Positions 1 through 8,093 of a stretch of DNA of 21,893 nucleotides are shown here, in pieces; positions within the stretch are counted from its first letter, which is position 1, and each line of letters starts with the position of its first letter. A program made the position numbers and the translations under genes. The DNA lies in the NCBI GenBank assembly GCA_017612495.1, contig JAGAFQ010000079.1, positions 1 to 21,893 on the forward strand, in the 5' to 3' direction. The notes below the pieces were generated by a model, which saw only the letters and a list, made by a program, of their open reading frames with translations, was not told the origin of the DNA and ran no database searches. This DNA is from Clostridia bacterium (GTDB taxonomy: Bacteria; Bacillota; Clostridia; Oscillospirales; CAG-272).

Positions 1-119
1 CCTTCGCCGTCAAGCCATCCGAGATCGCTTGAGATGAACCAGCCGTCCTTCATCACGGATCCCGTCAACGCCGGTTCATTATAGTATCCCAGCATATTCA
101 TCGGGCTTTTTGAGTGTAT
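1..119 (-). pseudogene. AMP-binding (acyl-CoA synthetase-like) fragment, no start, runs off the left edge
   Basis: Read on the minus strand from 119 towards 1, the frame is open and encodes a stretch containing SPMNMLGYYNEPALT followed by DGWFISSDLGWLDGEG. This closely matches the conserved late part of adenylate-forming enzymes (GYY..PE.T...DGW..TGDLG..D..G), which in a whole enzyme lies several hundred residues from the N-terminus. A TGA codon at 120-122 closes the frame immediately upstream, so nothing of the earlier domain is present in frame here. The segment overlaps the end of the aldehyde dehydrogenase reading frame (stop at 79-81) in a different frame. It is therefore a 5'-truncated gene piece joined to another gene. 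The family match is what I see; whether the join is biological or an assembly artefact is unknown. Substrate cannot be told from this piece. Confidence 0.7.
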
Positions 120-1242
120 TCATATATATGCTCGACGTATGACCGTACCCGCCGTCGGCTATCAGATGCTCTGCCTTTGAAAGCGCATCTTCAAAGTTTT
201 TGGCGTGGTACATTGCCAAAACGGGAGAAAGCTTTTCGTGAGCGAATTCTTCCGAGAGTTCGACGCTTTCGACTTCGCCGATCAGAATTTTAGTAGAATC
301 GGGTACGTCAACGCCCGCCATTTTTGCGATGGTCGCCGCTCTTTGACCGACGATCTTCGCGTTAAGGCTTCCGTTTATCAAGATAGTCTTGCGTACTTTT
401 TCGGTTTCATCGTCCGAAAGGAAATAACATCCGCGTTTTTGGAATTCATCGCGTACTTTCTTGTAGACCTTATCAAGTACGATAACAGACTGCTCCGATG
501 CGCAGATCATACCGTTATCAAACGTCTTTGAGTGGATTATCGAGTTTACCGCAAGCAATATATCGGCGCTGTCGTCGATGATCGCCGGGGTGTTGCCGGG
601 ACCTACACCGACCGCAGGCTTTCCGCTCGAATATGCGCTCTTGACCATACCGGGTCCGCCGGTCGCCAAAATGATATCCGAATTCTGCATAACGTAGTTG
701 GTGAGTTCCAAAGACGGAACGTCGATCCACGAGATGATACCCTTCGGCGCCCCCGCTTTGACTGCCGCTTCAAGCACTACCTTTGCCGCGGCGATCGTGC
801 TGTTTTTCGCACGGGGATGAGGGCTTATGATGATACCGTTTCTCGTTTTAAGAGCCAAAAGTGTCTTGAAGATCGCGGTTGAAGTCGGGTTCGTGGTGGG
901 AATGACTGCCGCAATAACGCCGACCGGCTCCGCTATGATCTTGACACCTGCCGATCTATCTTCTTCGATGACACCGCAGGTCTTGACGTGACGGTATTTG
1001 TTGTAGATGTATTCCGATGCAAAGTGATTCTTTGTCACCTTATCTTCAACGATGCCCATGCCGGTCTCTTCTACCGCCGCTTTCGCCAGAGGGATGCGCT
1101 GCATATTAGCCGCTATCGCCGCCGCGCGGAAGATCTCATCTACCTTTTCTTCAGAAAAGGTCGCAAATTCCTTTTGCGCCGCCCGAAGCTTTTCAAGCGC
1201 CGCTTTCAAAGATTCAACATTGTCAATAATTCCGTAGTTCAT
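79..1242 (-). CDS. adhE: CoA-acylating aldehyde dehydrogenase (N-terminal half of AdhE type), 3'-truncated
   Basis: This family reduces acetyl-CoA (or another acyl-CoA) to the aldehyde with NADH. The 387-residue product resembles the N-terminal dehydrogenase half of bifunctional AdhE. It has EPVGVIAAVIPTTNPTSTAI near residues 105-124, ATGGPGMVKSAY near 193-204, the GVGPGNTPAIID loop near 212-223, and the catalytic cysteine at 247 in FDNGMICASEQS. The C-terminus is abnormal. After GHTSSIYMN, families of this type continue for about 60 or more residues through an NTPSSQGGIGD-like segment, and full AdhE adds an iron alcohol dehydrogenase domain. Here the frame stops about 20 residues later, where AMP-binding sequence begins. 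It is probably non-functional as read. The start is supported by GGAGG at 1249-1253. It follows nfnB by 32 bases, so it is likely co-transcribed with nfnAB. Confidence 0.85.
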   Translation of the reverse strand: MNYGIIDNVESLKAALEKLRAAQKEFATFSEEKVDEIFRAAAIAANMQRIPLAKAAVEETGMGIVEDKVTKNHFASEYIYNKYRHVKTCGVIEEDRSAGVKIIAEPVGVIAAVIPTTNPTSTAIFKTLLALKTRNGIIISPHPRAKNSTIAAAKVVLEAAVKAGAPKGIISWIDVPSLELTNYVMQNSDIILATGGPGMVKSAYSSGKPAVGVGPGNTPAIIDDSADILLAVNSIIHSKTFDNGMICASEQSVIVLDKVYKKVRDEFQKRGCYFLSDDETEKVRKTILINGSLNAKIVGQRAATIAKMAGVDVPDSTKILIGEVESVELSEEFAHEKLSPVLAMYHAKNFEDALSKAEHLIADGGYGHTSSIYMNTLKKPDEYAGIL

Positions 1243-1261
1243 TGATAACCTCCGAAAACTT

Positions 1262-1270
1262 ATTATAACA
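1262..1270 (-). promoter_or_regulatory. Possible extended -10 element before the aldehyde dehydrogenase gene
   Basis: On the minus strand the 32-base gap between nfnB and the dehydrogenase gene contains TGTTATAAT, an extended -10 match (TATAAT at 1262-1267, TG motif at 1269-1270). No convincing -35 box is present. The predicted start would leave a very short leader before the GGAGG at 1249-1253. It may be a secondary promoter or simply AT-rich spacer. Confidence 0.3.
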
Positions 1271-1274
1271 AATA

Positions 1275-2657
1275 TTATTTACTGTTTAATACGCGGTCGA
1301 TCTCGGCGGCGGCTTTCTTGCCGGCTCCCATTGCCAAAATGACCGTTGCCGCACCCGTCACCGCATCTCCTCCGGCAAAGACATTGTCTTTTGAGGTCTT
1401 GCCGACTTCGTCTGTGCAAATGCCGCCGAACTTTTCGGTTTCAAGACCGTATGTAGTCGATGCGATAAGCGGATTGGGAGAAGTTCCGAGCGCCATTATC
1501 ACGGCGTCGGCATCTATCGAAAAATCGCTGTTTTCTATTTCATAGGGACGCGCTCTGCCCGATGCATCGGGCTCGCCGAGTTTCATCTTGCGGCAGACGA
1601 TGGATCTTACAAATCCGTTTTCGTCGCCGTTTATCATAACGGGATTGGTCAAGAGCAAAAACTCTATTCCCTCTTGCTCCGCGTGCTCGACCTCTTCAAG
1701 TCTTGCGGGAAGCTCCGCTTTTGTTCTGCGGTAAACTATCTTCACGTCGGCGCCGAGGCGTTTTGCGCATCTTGCCGCGTCCATGGCAACGTTTCCGCCG
1801 CCCACTACAACGCATTTCTTCGGACGGAATATGGGTGTGTCGCTCGATAAGCGGTTTGCGCCCATAAGATTTATACGGGTCAAAAACTCATTCGCCGAAA
1901 ATACGCCTTTGAGCGATTCTCCCGGTATCTTCATAAATTTCGGAAGACCTGCTCCGCTGCCGATGAACACCGCTTCATAGCCGAAATCCGAAAACAGTTC
2001 GTCTATCAAAACGGTCTTGCCTATGATGACGTTGGTCTCTATTTTGACGCCCAAAGCACAAAGCGCATCTATTTCATATTTTACTATGCTTTTCGGCAAA
2101 CGGAATTCGGGAATGCCGTATGAAAGCACGCCGCCGGGTATGTGCAGTGCTTCATATACCGTCACATCATACCCCATCTTGGCAAGGTGCGAGGCACACG
2201 CAAGTCCCGAAGGGCCCGAGCCGACAACAGCGACCTTGTGGCCGTTCGGCAAAGGCTTTGACACCTTGTTTTTATTGTTTTTTCTGTTCCAATCGGCAAC
2301 AAATCTTTCAAGTCTGCCGATGGCGACGGCATCGCCCTTTATGCCGCGAACACAGTATTTTTCGCATTGACTTTCCTGCGGGCAGACTCTGCCGCAGACC
2401 GCGGGCAAAGAGGTCGATTCGGAAAGCACCTCATAGGCGCTCGCAAAATCTCCATTTGCAACATATGCTATAAATTCAGGTATGTTAATGCCGACGGGGC
2501 ATCCGCCGACGCAGGGATGGTTTTTGCAGTTAAGACAGCGCTTTGCTTCCGCGATCGCTTCGCTTTCGGTATATCCGAGCGCTACCTCGTCAAAGCTTGT
2601 CTTTCTTATATCGGCATCGAGAAGCGCCATTTCCGTTCTTTTAGTCAAATCAGCCAT
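1275..2657 (-). CDS. nfnB: NfnB, GltA-like large subunit of NADH-dependent ferredoxin:NADP+ oxidoreductase
   Basis: The 460-residue protein belongs to the glutamate synthase small-subunit family (GltD/GltA). Two N-terminal cysteine groups, C41/C44/C49/C53 and C88/C92/C98/C102, fit [4Fe-4S] binding. An FAD loop GSGPSG lies at 146-151 and a second nucleotide loop GGGNVAMD starts near 286, followed by VYRRT, typical of NADPH sites. Taken alone it could be called glutamate synthase beta subunit. However, it overlaps by 8 bases the gene for a ferredoxin-NADP reductase-like partner, and no glutamate synthase large subunit is nearby. That pairing is the hallmark of NfnAB, which bifurcates electrons between NADH, ferredoxin and NADP+ in the cytoplasm. 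The start has GGAGG eight bases upstream, inside the end of nfnA, so translation is probably coupled. Confidence 0.85.
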   Translation of the reverse strand: MADLTKRTEMALLDADIRKTSFDEVALGYTESEAIAEAKRCLNCKNHPCVGGCPVGINIPEFIAYVANGDFASAYEVLSESTSLPAVCGRVCPQESQCEKYCVRGIKGDAVAIGRLERFVADWNRKNNKNKVSKPLPNGHKVAVVGSGPSGLACASHLAKMGYDVTVYEALHIPGGVLSYGIPEFRLPKSIVKYEIDALCALGVKIETNVIIGKTVLIDELFSDFGYEAVFIGSGAGLPKFMKIPGESLKGVFSANEFLTRINLMGANRLSSDTPIFRPKKCVVVGGGNVAMDAARCAKRLGADVKIVYRRTKAELPARLEEVEHAEQEGIEFLLLTNPVMINGDENGFVRSIVCRKMKLGEPDASGRARPYEIENSDFSIDADAVIMALGTSPNPLIASTTYGLETEKFGGICTDEVGKTSKDNVFAGGDAVTGAATVILAMGAGKKAAAEIDRVLNSK

Positions 2658-3495
2658 TTTTTATGCCTCCTAAAAGATTGCAGGTCTCTTCTCTTTTTTT
2701 GTTTTCAAAATCTTTATAAATCGAAAGACGTGCTATCGCCTCGTCAAAATCGATAAGGCTGCCGTCGAATTCGGGACCGTCAACGCAGGCAAAGCACATT
2801 TTTCCGCCTACCGTCAAACGGCATCCGCCGCACATTCCCGTACCGTCGATCATAATGGGATTCATACTCGCAACGGAGGGGATATTGTATTTTTGCGCTA
2901 TCGCGCAAACGAACTTCATCATGGGAAGCGGACCTATCGTTATGATCTTATCGTATTTTTCGCCGCCGAGTATCAGATTTTCAAGAGCGGCGGTGACAAA
3001 GCCGCGCTCGCCTGCCGTTCCGTCATCGCTCATAAGCTTGAAAACGTCGCTGACACCTTTGAATTCATCGCAAAGTATCACAAGATCTTTTGTTCTGAAA
3101 CCTATAACGGTATGTACGGTGCATCCGAGATTTTTGAATTTTTTCGCAACGGGATAAGCAATGGCGCATCCGACACCGCCCGCGACGACAGCTACCTTTT
3201 TTACGCCGTCCGTATCGGTGGGTTTGCCCAAAGGCCCTGCAAAATCGGATATGAGATCGCCCTCATTTTTTGCGGCAAGCTTCATCGTCGTGGCTCCGCA
3301 AGCGGAAAAGATGACGCTCACCGTTCCCTTTTCTCTGTCGTAATCGGAAATAGTGAGAGGAATGCGCTCACCGTCGTCGCAAACACGCAAAATGACGAAC
3401 TGTCCCGGTTCTGCACGGCGCGCCGCCAAAGGCGCAGAAACGGTGATTCTTATGACAGTTTGCGTGAGATATTCTTTTTTCAGGATCTTATACAT
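2650..3495 (-). CDS. nfnA: NfnA, ferredoxin-NADP+ reductase-like FAD/[2Fe-2S] subunit
   Basis: The 281-residue protein has the layout of the NfnA / sulfide dehydrogenase beta / PyrK-like family. The FAD-contact motif RIPLTIS is at 44-50 and a pyridine nucleotide segment GGVGCAIAYP near 106-115. The C-terminal metal site MIDGTGMCGGC...MCFAC has Asp217, Cys222, Cys225, Cys234 and Cys237, matching the Asp/Cys-ligated [2Fe-2S] cluster known in this family. I start it at ATG 3495, which has TTGGAG eight bases upstream and gives the family's usual length. A TTG codon 24 bases further upstream has no ribosome binding site. It pairs with nfnB to form the electron-bifurcating transhydrogenase. A sigma-A promoter lies just upstream at 3539-3567. 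PyrK is the main alternative, but no pyrimidine genes are near. Confidence 0.85.
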   Translation of the reverse strand: MYKILKKEYLTQTVIRITVSAPLAARRAEPGQFVILRVCDDGERIPLTISDYDREKGTVSVIFSACGATTMKLAAKNEGDLISDFAGPLGKPTDTDGVKKVAVVAGGVGCAIAYPVAKKFKNLGCTVHTVIGFRTKDLVILCDEFKGVSDVFKLMSDDGTAGERGFVTAALENLILGGEKYDKIITIGPLPMMKFVCAIAQKYNIPSVASMNPIMIDGTGMCGGCRLTVGGKMCFACVDGPEFDGSLIDFDEAIARLSIYKDFENKKREETCNLLGGIKNG

Positions 3496-3538
3496 TGCGC
3501 GATCTCCAAAATCTACCAATTTATTCTATACCAATATT

Positions 3539-3567
3539 ATCATAGCAGAAAAGCACAAAAAAATCAA
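3539..3567 (-). promoter_or_regulatory. Sigma-A promoter for nfnA-nfnB-ALDH
   Basis: On the minus strand TTGATT (3562-3567) and TATGAT (3539-3544) are separated by exactly 17 bases and lie about 45 bases upstream of the nfnA start. They sit just downstream of the terminator that ends the preceding operon, as expected for an independent transcription unit. Confidence 0.7.
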
Positions 3568-3590
3568 TGCCATTATGAACTTTTACAAAA

Positions 3591-3617
3591 TAAAAAACCG
3601 CATATTAAATGCGGCTT
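3591..3617 (-). terminator. Rho-independent terminator of the lipid kinase/two-component operon
   Basis: Directly after the stop codon at 3618-3620, the minus strand has a CCGCAT/ATGCGG stem (arms 3609-3614 and 3598-3603, 5-base loop), followed by a run of six T residues and further T-rich sequence. It separates the HtrA-like gene from nfnA. Confidence 0.8.
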
Positions 3618-4775
3618 TTATTTCGTCAAAAAGAAGATGTTTATAAAACTGCCGTTTCTGAACACGGTGAGCTTTGCCAAAAATCCGCTCGGAAAAGCAC
3701 TCTGATATTTCGCAAGGTCATCGACCGAATATATAAACGACTGATTAAAGCTTACGATGATATCGTTGACACGAAGTCCGGCATACCAAATATCGCTTTC
3801 GTTGGCGATAGATACTACCTTGATGCCGGAAGGCAGATTGTAAAGACTCGTTTCCTTTTTGTAGAGGTTTCTGACCGACATATCGTAAATATCGAGAGCA
3901 TCGCCGCCGATAATATCGCTCTTATGGTCATTTTGTATTATCTCGTTGACTCTCGGTATCAGCGCGTCTATCGATGTGACAGTGCCGTCGGACGCTGATA
4001 AGATCGAAACGAAGTTGCCGTAAATATCTATGACGGGCAGGCCTGAGTTCTCAAAAGAACGTCCCAAATAGTGGAGGCTGCCCGAGGCCTCGCTCTTGGT
4101 GAAGAGTGTGGCGGTAGTATAATTTGCAGGCGCGGCAACGGGCGAGAGCACGTATGCCATCTCGCCGACAGAAAGCGAAGAAAACTCTGAAATGTGCGCC
4201 GGCGTATAGCCTTTGCTGTCGAGCTTCAAAACGGCAATATTGAGTTCTTCATCGACACCGACGATGTGAACGCCGCGGTCGGAACCGCTTGAAAGTCTTG
4301 CCTTGATATTGCGCTCACCGGCTATCGAAGATAAAAGCGTCAAAACGTAACCGTCTTCGGTCAGAATGATTCCGCCGGTATTATAAATGCGGTTTTTCTC
4401 TGAAACGGTCAGATCGACTATCGAGGCGGAAGCCTCTGAAACTACACCCTCGGCAGATTCTCTTTGGGTCTTCGGCTCACTTACGTGCGCCAAAAATATG
4501 CCGTCCGAGGGACTTTCGTACGTCGGCGAAGCGATCTCGCCGTTTGATGGCGTATTTGCGGGGTGCCTTGCGTCTTCTTTCAAATCATCGTTTTTGCTTT
4601 GCGCAAAAATAACGACGGCGGCTATGACGCACATTGCAACTATCAAAACAGATATAAGCGCCCAAAGAAGCGGAAATCTGTTTTTATCTCTTTTTCTTGC
4701 CCTCTCGTATGCAAAAACAGAGCGATATCCGCCGTAGCTGACTTCGCCGTTTTTAAGTTTTGCAGCGTCTTTCAC
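3618..4775 (-). CDS. Membrane-anchored HtrA-like protein with PDZ domain and degenerate catalytic triad
   Basis: The 385-residue protein has a short cytoplasmic N-terminus, one membrane segment at about 34-58, and a low-complexity linker. A trypsin-like domain of the HtrA/DegP type follows at about 115-285, and a PDZ domain at about 300-385 (GLRVNDIIVSFNQ). The fold is recognisable from NTGGIILTEDGYVLT, VGVDEELNIAVLKLD and FENSGLPVIDIYG. The catalytic triad is not intact. The position of His in the usual TNNHVV motif is Ser149 (TLLSSI), and the Asp of DLAVLK is Asn179. Only Ser244 (NSG) remains. It is therefore probably a non-proteolytic, extracytoplasmic binding or sensing protein. The start is GTG with AGGAG about eight bases upstream. 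It is the last gene of an operon with a histidine kinase and response regulator, recalling HtrC at the end of walRK operons. Confidence 0.8.
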   Translation of the reverse strand: MKDAAKLKNGEVSYGGYRSVFAYERARKRDKNRFPLLWALISVLIVAMCVIAAVVIFAQSKNDDLKEDARHPANTPSNGEIASPTYESPSDGIFLAHVSEPKTQRESAEGVVSEASASIVDLTVSEKNRIYNTGGIILTEDGYVLTLLSSIAGERNIKARLSSGSDRGVHIVGVDEELNIAVLKLDSKGYTPAHISEFSSLSVGEMAYVLSPVAAPANYTTATLFTKSEASGSLHYLGRSFENSGLPVIDIYGNFVSILSASDGTVTSIDALIPRVNEIIQNDHKSDIIGGDALDIYDMSVRNLYKKETSLYNLPSGIKVVSIANESDIWYAGLRVNDIIVSFNQSFIYSVDDLAKYQSAFPSGFLAKLTVFRNGSFINIFFLTK

Positions 4776-4858
4776 GAAAATCGCTCCTTTCCTTGTTTTT
4801 TTACAGTTTACAGTACAAATGTTAACAGTGTGTTATGAGTTTGTGCACCGACGATGAA

Positions 4859-6307
4859 TTATTTGCCGTTTTGAGTCGTTTCGGTGAGAGTGAATACGAA
4901 TTCACAATATTCGCCGAACTTTGATTTGACAAAAATTTCTTCGCCGTGCAGATCGATGATCGCCTTGACGATGTTGAGTCCGAGTCCGAGACCCGATTTG
5001 TCAAGTCCGTGGCTGTGGTCAATCTTATAAAAGCGCTCAAAAACGTTCGGCAGTTCCTCCTGCCTTATTCCCTCGCCCTCGTTATAGACCGAAACGAAGA
5101 CTTTTTTATCTTTTTTGAGTATGCTGACTTTGAGTTTTCCCCCGTCCTTTGCATACTTTATCGCGTTTTCAATAAGGTTATAGGCAACTCTGTATATCGC
5201 ATCGGGATCTGCCGAAACGCAGATGTTGTCTTTATCGCACTCGAATTCGACGTCGAGCTTTCTCTGCTCTATCTGCTGCTCGAATGAGATGAGAATGATC
5301 CTTGCGGTCTCGCATATATCGAACGGCGAAACGTTCAAAACCTTTTCACCCGACTGTATGCGCGTGATATCGAGTATCGTTCCTATCAAACGAGACAAGC
5401 GCTTGACCTCACCCGAAATAATGCCGAGATAATGCTCGTAGTTTTCGGGCTTGATAGCGCCCGAGAGCATTCCGTCAACAAAGCCCGAGATCGTCGCCAT
5501 GGGAGTTCGCAGTTCGTGCGATACGTTTGATAAAAACGCTCTTCTCGTATTTTCTATCTGTTCCAAAGACGTTGCCATATTGTTGAAAGCAACGGCAAGC
5601 TCGGCAATTTCGCCCTTTCCGTTGACGGGTATGCGGGCATCGAATTTTCCGCTTGCAAAATCCCTCGCCGCATCGCCTATCTTGCGAAGCGGATTTGTAA
5701 ATCTTTTGCTTACGATGAGAAGCAAAACGAATACGACGGCAAGCGATACGAGCGTTGCCAATACCGTAATTCGCAAAATGTTCATAAACAGATCGTGCAT
5801 AAAAGCAAACGATGAACAAATGATCAAGAAGCCCGAAACGAGACCGTCCTGCGAGCTTATCGGGAATGAAGACACGAAATGCTTTTCATAAAGCATACCG
5901 TCAAGAGACGTAAACTCATAATATCCCTCATCCGAAAGCATCGCCGAAATGGTTTTTTCGGAAAGCTTTATATCAAAGTTGACGCTGTTTTCGGGGCTTA
6001 AAAGCACGTTGCCGTTTCTGTCGCAGATAATTCCGTATCTGTGGTCGGTCTCATTTGCGGCGACTTTCAAAAATTCGAGCAATTCTTCTTGACTGTAATA
6101 GACGTATTGGTTAAAGCCGCGCGTGCCGTTCTTTCGGTAATTCTGTTCGATATAAGATGCCGAAAGCATCGCCGTCTGCGAGATTTGGTCTCGCTGGGAA
6201 TCTGAATAATAATCGGTAACGAGCCAAAGAGTAATTCCGCCGAAGATCAAAAACGATGCCACCATGATGGCGGCAAATATCATCACCGACTTTTTATATA
6301 TACTCAT
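4859..6307 (-). CDS. Two-component sensor histidine kinase (HAMP, HisKA, HATPase)
   Basis: The 482-residue protein has a first membrane segment at about 8-30, an extracytoplasmic sensor region of roughly 130 residues, and a second membrane segment at about 174-199. A HAMP domain follows at about 200-255. HisKA carries the phosphoacceptor His264 in SHELRTP. The HATPase domain has its N box around NLIENAIKY (378-386), a G1 box NEGEGI, an F box FERFYK and a G2 box GLGLGLNIVK. No PAS domain is visible. The upstream response regulator gene ends in 6371, 63 bases before this start, and is its likely partner. The start ATG has an AGGTGAGAG-like ribosome binding site. The stimulus is unknown; the neighbouring membrane-anchored HtrA-like PDZ protein and lipid kinase point to the cell envelope. 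Confidence 0.93.
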   Translation of the reverse strand: MSIYKKSVMIFAAIMVASFLIFGGITLWLVTDYYSDSQRDQISQTAMLSASYIEQNYRKNGTRGFNQYVYYSQEELLEFLKVAANETDHRYGIICDRNGNVLLSPENSVNFDIKLSEKTISAMLSDEGYYEFTSLDGMLYEKHFVSSFPISSQDGLVSGFLIICSSFAFMHDLFMNILRITVLATLVSLAVVFVLLLIVSKRFTNPLRKIGDAARDFASGKFDARIPVNGKGEIAELAVAFNNMATSLEQIENTRRAFLSNVSHELRTPMATISGFVDGMLSGAIKPENYEHYLGIISGEVKRLSRLIGTILDITRIQSGEKVLNVSPFDICETARIILISFEQQIEQRKLDVEFECDKDNICVSADPDAIYRVAYNLIENAIKYAKDGGKLKVSILKKDKKVFVSVYNEGEGIRQEELPNVFERFYKIDHSHGLDKSGLGLGLNIVKAIIDLHGEEIFVKSKFGEYCEFVFTLTETTQNGK

Positions 6308-6370
6308 AAGCTCTCACCTGCCTTTTGGTCAAAACGGGAAAAATACCTGCGGCACCCTGCCCGTCTTCAC

Positions 6371-7057
6371 TCATAAGATCTCGAATTTATAGCCGACGCC
6401 CCAAACGGTTTTGAGCACCCATTTGTCGCTGACGCCCTCGAGCTTTTCTCTCAAACGCTTGACGTGAACGTCGACCGTTCTCGAATCGCCCAGATAATCG
6501 AAGCCCCAAACCTTGTCAAGAAGCTGATCTCTTGTGAAAACGCGATTCGTATTCGACATAAGAAAATATAAAAGTTCGAGTTCCTTGGGCGGAATATCAA
6601 TGGCTTTTCCGCGTATTTTGAGTTCATATCTTTGAAGGCTTATTTCGATGTTTTCAAATTTGATCGTTTCGCCCTCATCGCCTTCTGCGGGCGAATTACA
6701 GCGGCGCAAAACGACCTTGATCCTTGCCGAAAGTTCCTTTAAATCGATGGGCTTCACCATAAAGTCATCGGCACCGAGTTCAAGTCCCAACACCTTGTCA
6801 AAGACCTCGCCCTTGGCGGTGACCATAATGATCGGCTTTGAAGATACCTCGCGTATCTCACGGCACACCTGCCAGCCGTCCTTGCGCGGAAGCATAATGT
6901 CGAGCAGAACAAGATCGGGATCGTAAAGCTTGAAATATGCCACTCCGTCGGCACCGTCATTTACGGTCTTGACTTCATATCCGTCATTTTCAAGATAGAG
7001 TCTTACCGCCTCACAGATGTTGACGTCATCATCAATAACTAAAATCTTTGTACTCAT
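6371..7057 (-). CDS. OmpR/PhoB-family response regulator
   Basis: This 228-residue transcription regulator has a receiver domain (about 3-115) with the acidic pocket DDD at 9-11, phosphoacceptor Asp53 in LLDIMLPRKDGW, Thr80 and Lys102. A winged-helix DNA-binding domain follows at about 130-228, ending in RTVDVHVKRLREKLE and WGVGYKFE, which is diagnostic of the OmpR/PhoB class. GGAGG five to six bases before ATG supports the start. The gap to the upstream lipid kinase gene is only 29 bases and to the downstream histidine kinase 63 bases, all on one strand, so the three are probably co-transcribed. Its target genes cannot be told from the sequence. Confidence 0.95.
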   Translation of the reverse strand: MSTKILVIDDDVNICEAVRLYLENDGYEVKTVNDGADGVAYFKLYDPDLVLLDIMLPRKDGWQVCREIREVSSKPIIMVTAKGEVFDKVLGLELGADDFMVKPIDLKELSARIKVVLRRCNSPAEGDEGETIKFENIEISLQRYELKIRGKAIDIPPKELELLYFLMSNTNRVFTRDQLLDKVWGFDYLGDSRTVDVHVKRLREKLEGVSDKWVLKTVWGVGYKFEIL

Positions 7058-7086
7058 ATTTGCCTCCGCATTATGTAAAAAACTTA

Positions 7087-8043
7087 TTATACCGTTTGAA
7101 ATTCTTCTGCCTTTTCAGACACCATGTGCGTCTTTTGGCAGCCCTCGGGGATCGAAAAGCGCAACGCGTTCTTGAGCGCACGGAAGGTGAGCTCGTCTTT
7201 ATGACAAAGTTCACCGTCAATGCAGAAAAGCGGTCTTGTTTTTTGTTTTATGGTGACTGAATTGCAACGGTAATACTCATAAACGCCCTTCGTCTTTTCG
7301 GAATCATAAAGATGTCCCGTCTTGTATTCGCCGACCATCGACAGGAATTCAAGACGCGATACCTTTTTTATGAGATTCACGTCGAGCATTCCGTTATTGA
7401 GCTTTGCAAGCGGAGACGAATAAAAACCGCCGCCGCAATAGCATCCGTTTGCAACGGAGCAAAGCAAATAAGTGCCGCCAACTTTCTTGTCGCCGTCAAA
7501 AATAAGCTCTATCTCATCGCCCATCTTTCTTGCGAGCTCGATGACGAGACCCGCGATATAGGCAAAACTGCCGGCGATAAACGGCTGTTTTTTGAGTATC
7601 GCGGTACACTCGACTACACGGCAGTCATATCCGATATTCACCATATTTATCGCGTGTCCGCCGTCGTATTCGATAACGTCGACAGAATCGGCATGTCCGC
7701 GCATCTGGCGCTCTATATCGGAAAAATAGACGTGATGCGAAAAACTGCGGATGAAGTCATTGCCCGTTCCCGCCGGAATAGCCGCGACCTCGCAATTCTC
7801 TTTGCCGACGGCACCGTGAACGACCTCATTGAGAGTTCCGTCACCGCCTATCGAATAATAGCGGCAGCATTCACCCTTCTGGTCATAGTTTTTTACAAAA
7901 TCCGTCGCATCGCCGACACCTTTTGTAAAATATATTTCATAATCGCAGCCGAGTTTTTCGGCACAAATCTTTATCTGTTCTTCATAGTCTTTTTGGGCCG
8001 TGCACTGACCTGCCGCGGGATTGAGAATAAAAACGTGTTTCAA
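7087..8043 (-). CDS. Diacylglycerol kinase-family lipid kinase (YegS/DgkB-like)
   Basis: The 318-residue protein has the family's N-terminal FILNPAAG, the nucleotide-binding IGGDGTLNEVVHG (GGDGT at 66-70), and the AAIPAGTGNDFIRS motif near 87-100. These enzymes phosphorylate diacylglycerol, sphingosine or related lipids with ATP at the membrane, recycling lipid for phosphatidate synthesis. Which lipid is used here cannot be told. The start appears to be TTG at 8043, because that puts MKHVFILNPAAG exactly at the family's N-terminus; GGAG lies about ten bases upstream. A good promoter is found at 8094-8122. It is the first gene of a run that continues into the response regulator 29 bases downstream. 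Confidence 0.88.
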   Translation of the reverse strand: MKHVFILNPAAGQCTAQKDYEEQIKICAEKLGCDYEIYFTKGVGDATDFVKNYDQKGECCRYYSIGGDGTLNEVVHGAVGKENCEVAAIPAGTGNDFIRSFSHHVYFSDIERQMRGHADSVDVIEYDGGHAINMVNIGYDCRVVECTAILKKQPFIAGSFAYIAGLVIELARKMGDEIELIFDGDKKVGGTYLLCSVANGCYCGGGFYSSPLAKLNNGMLDVNLIKKVSRLEFLSMVGEYKTGHLYDSEKTKGVYEYYRCNSVTIKQKTRPLFCIDGELCHKDELTFRALKNALRFSIPEGCQKTHMVSEKAEEFQTV

Positions 8044-8093
8044 TTTTCGTTTTCTCCGTTCATAAATATGCGCAAAATATTGCAGTTTAAGTT

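Noticed and set aside
79..1242. Microcompartment aldehyde dehydrogenase (PduP/EutE)
   Set aside because: Motifs fit the AdhE N-terminal half, no encapsulation peptide region is seen, and no shell protein genes are in the window.
1275..2657. Glutamate synthase small subunit (gltD)
   Set aside because: No large subunit is nearby and the gene overlaps an NfnA-type partner, so NfnB is the better reading.
2893..3705. 270-codon plus-strand open frame across nfnA
   Set aside because: Antisense to nfnA, it crosses the promoter and terminator between operons and shows no recognisable domain.
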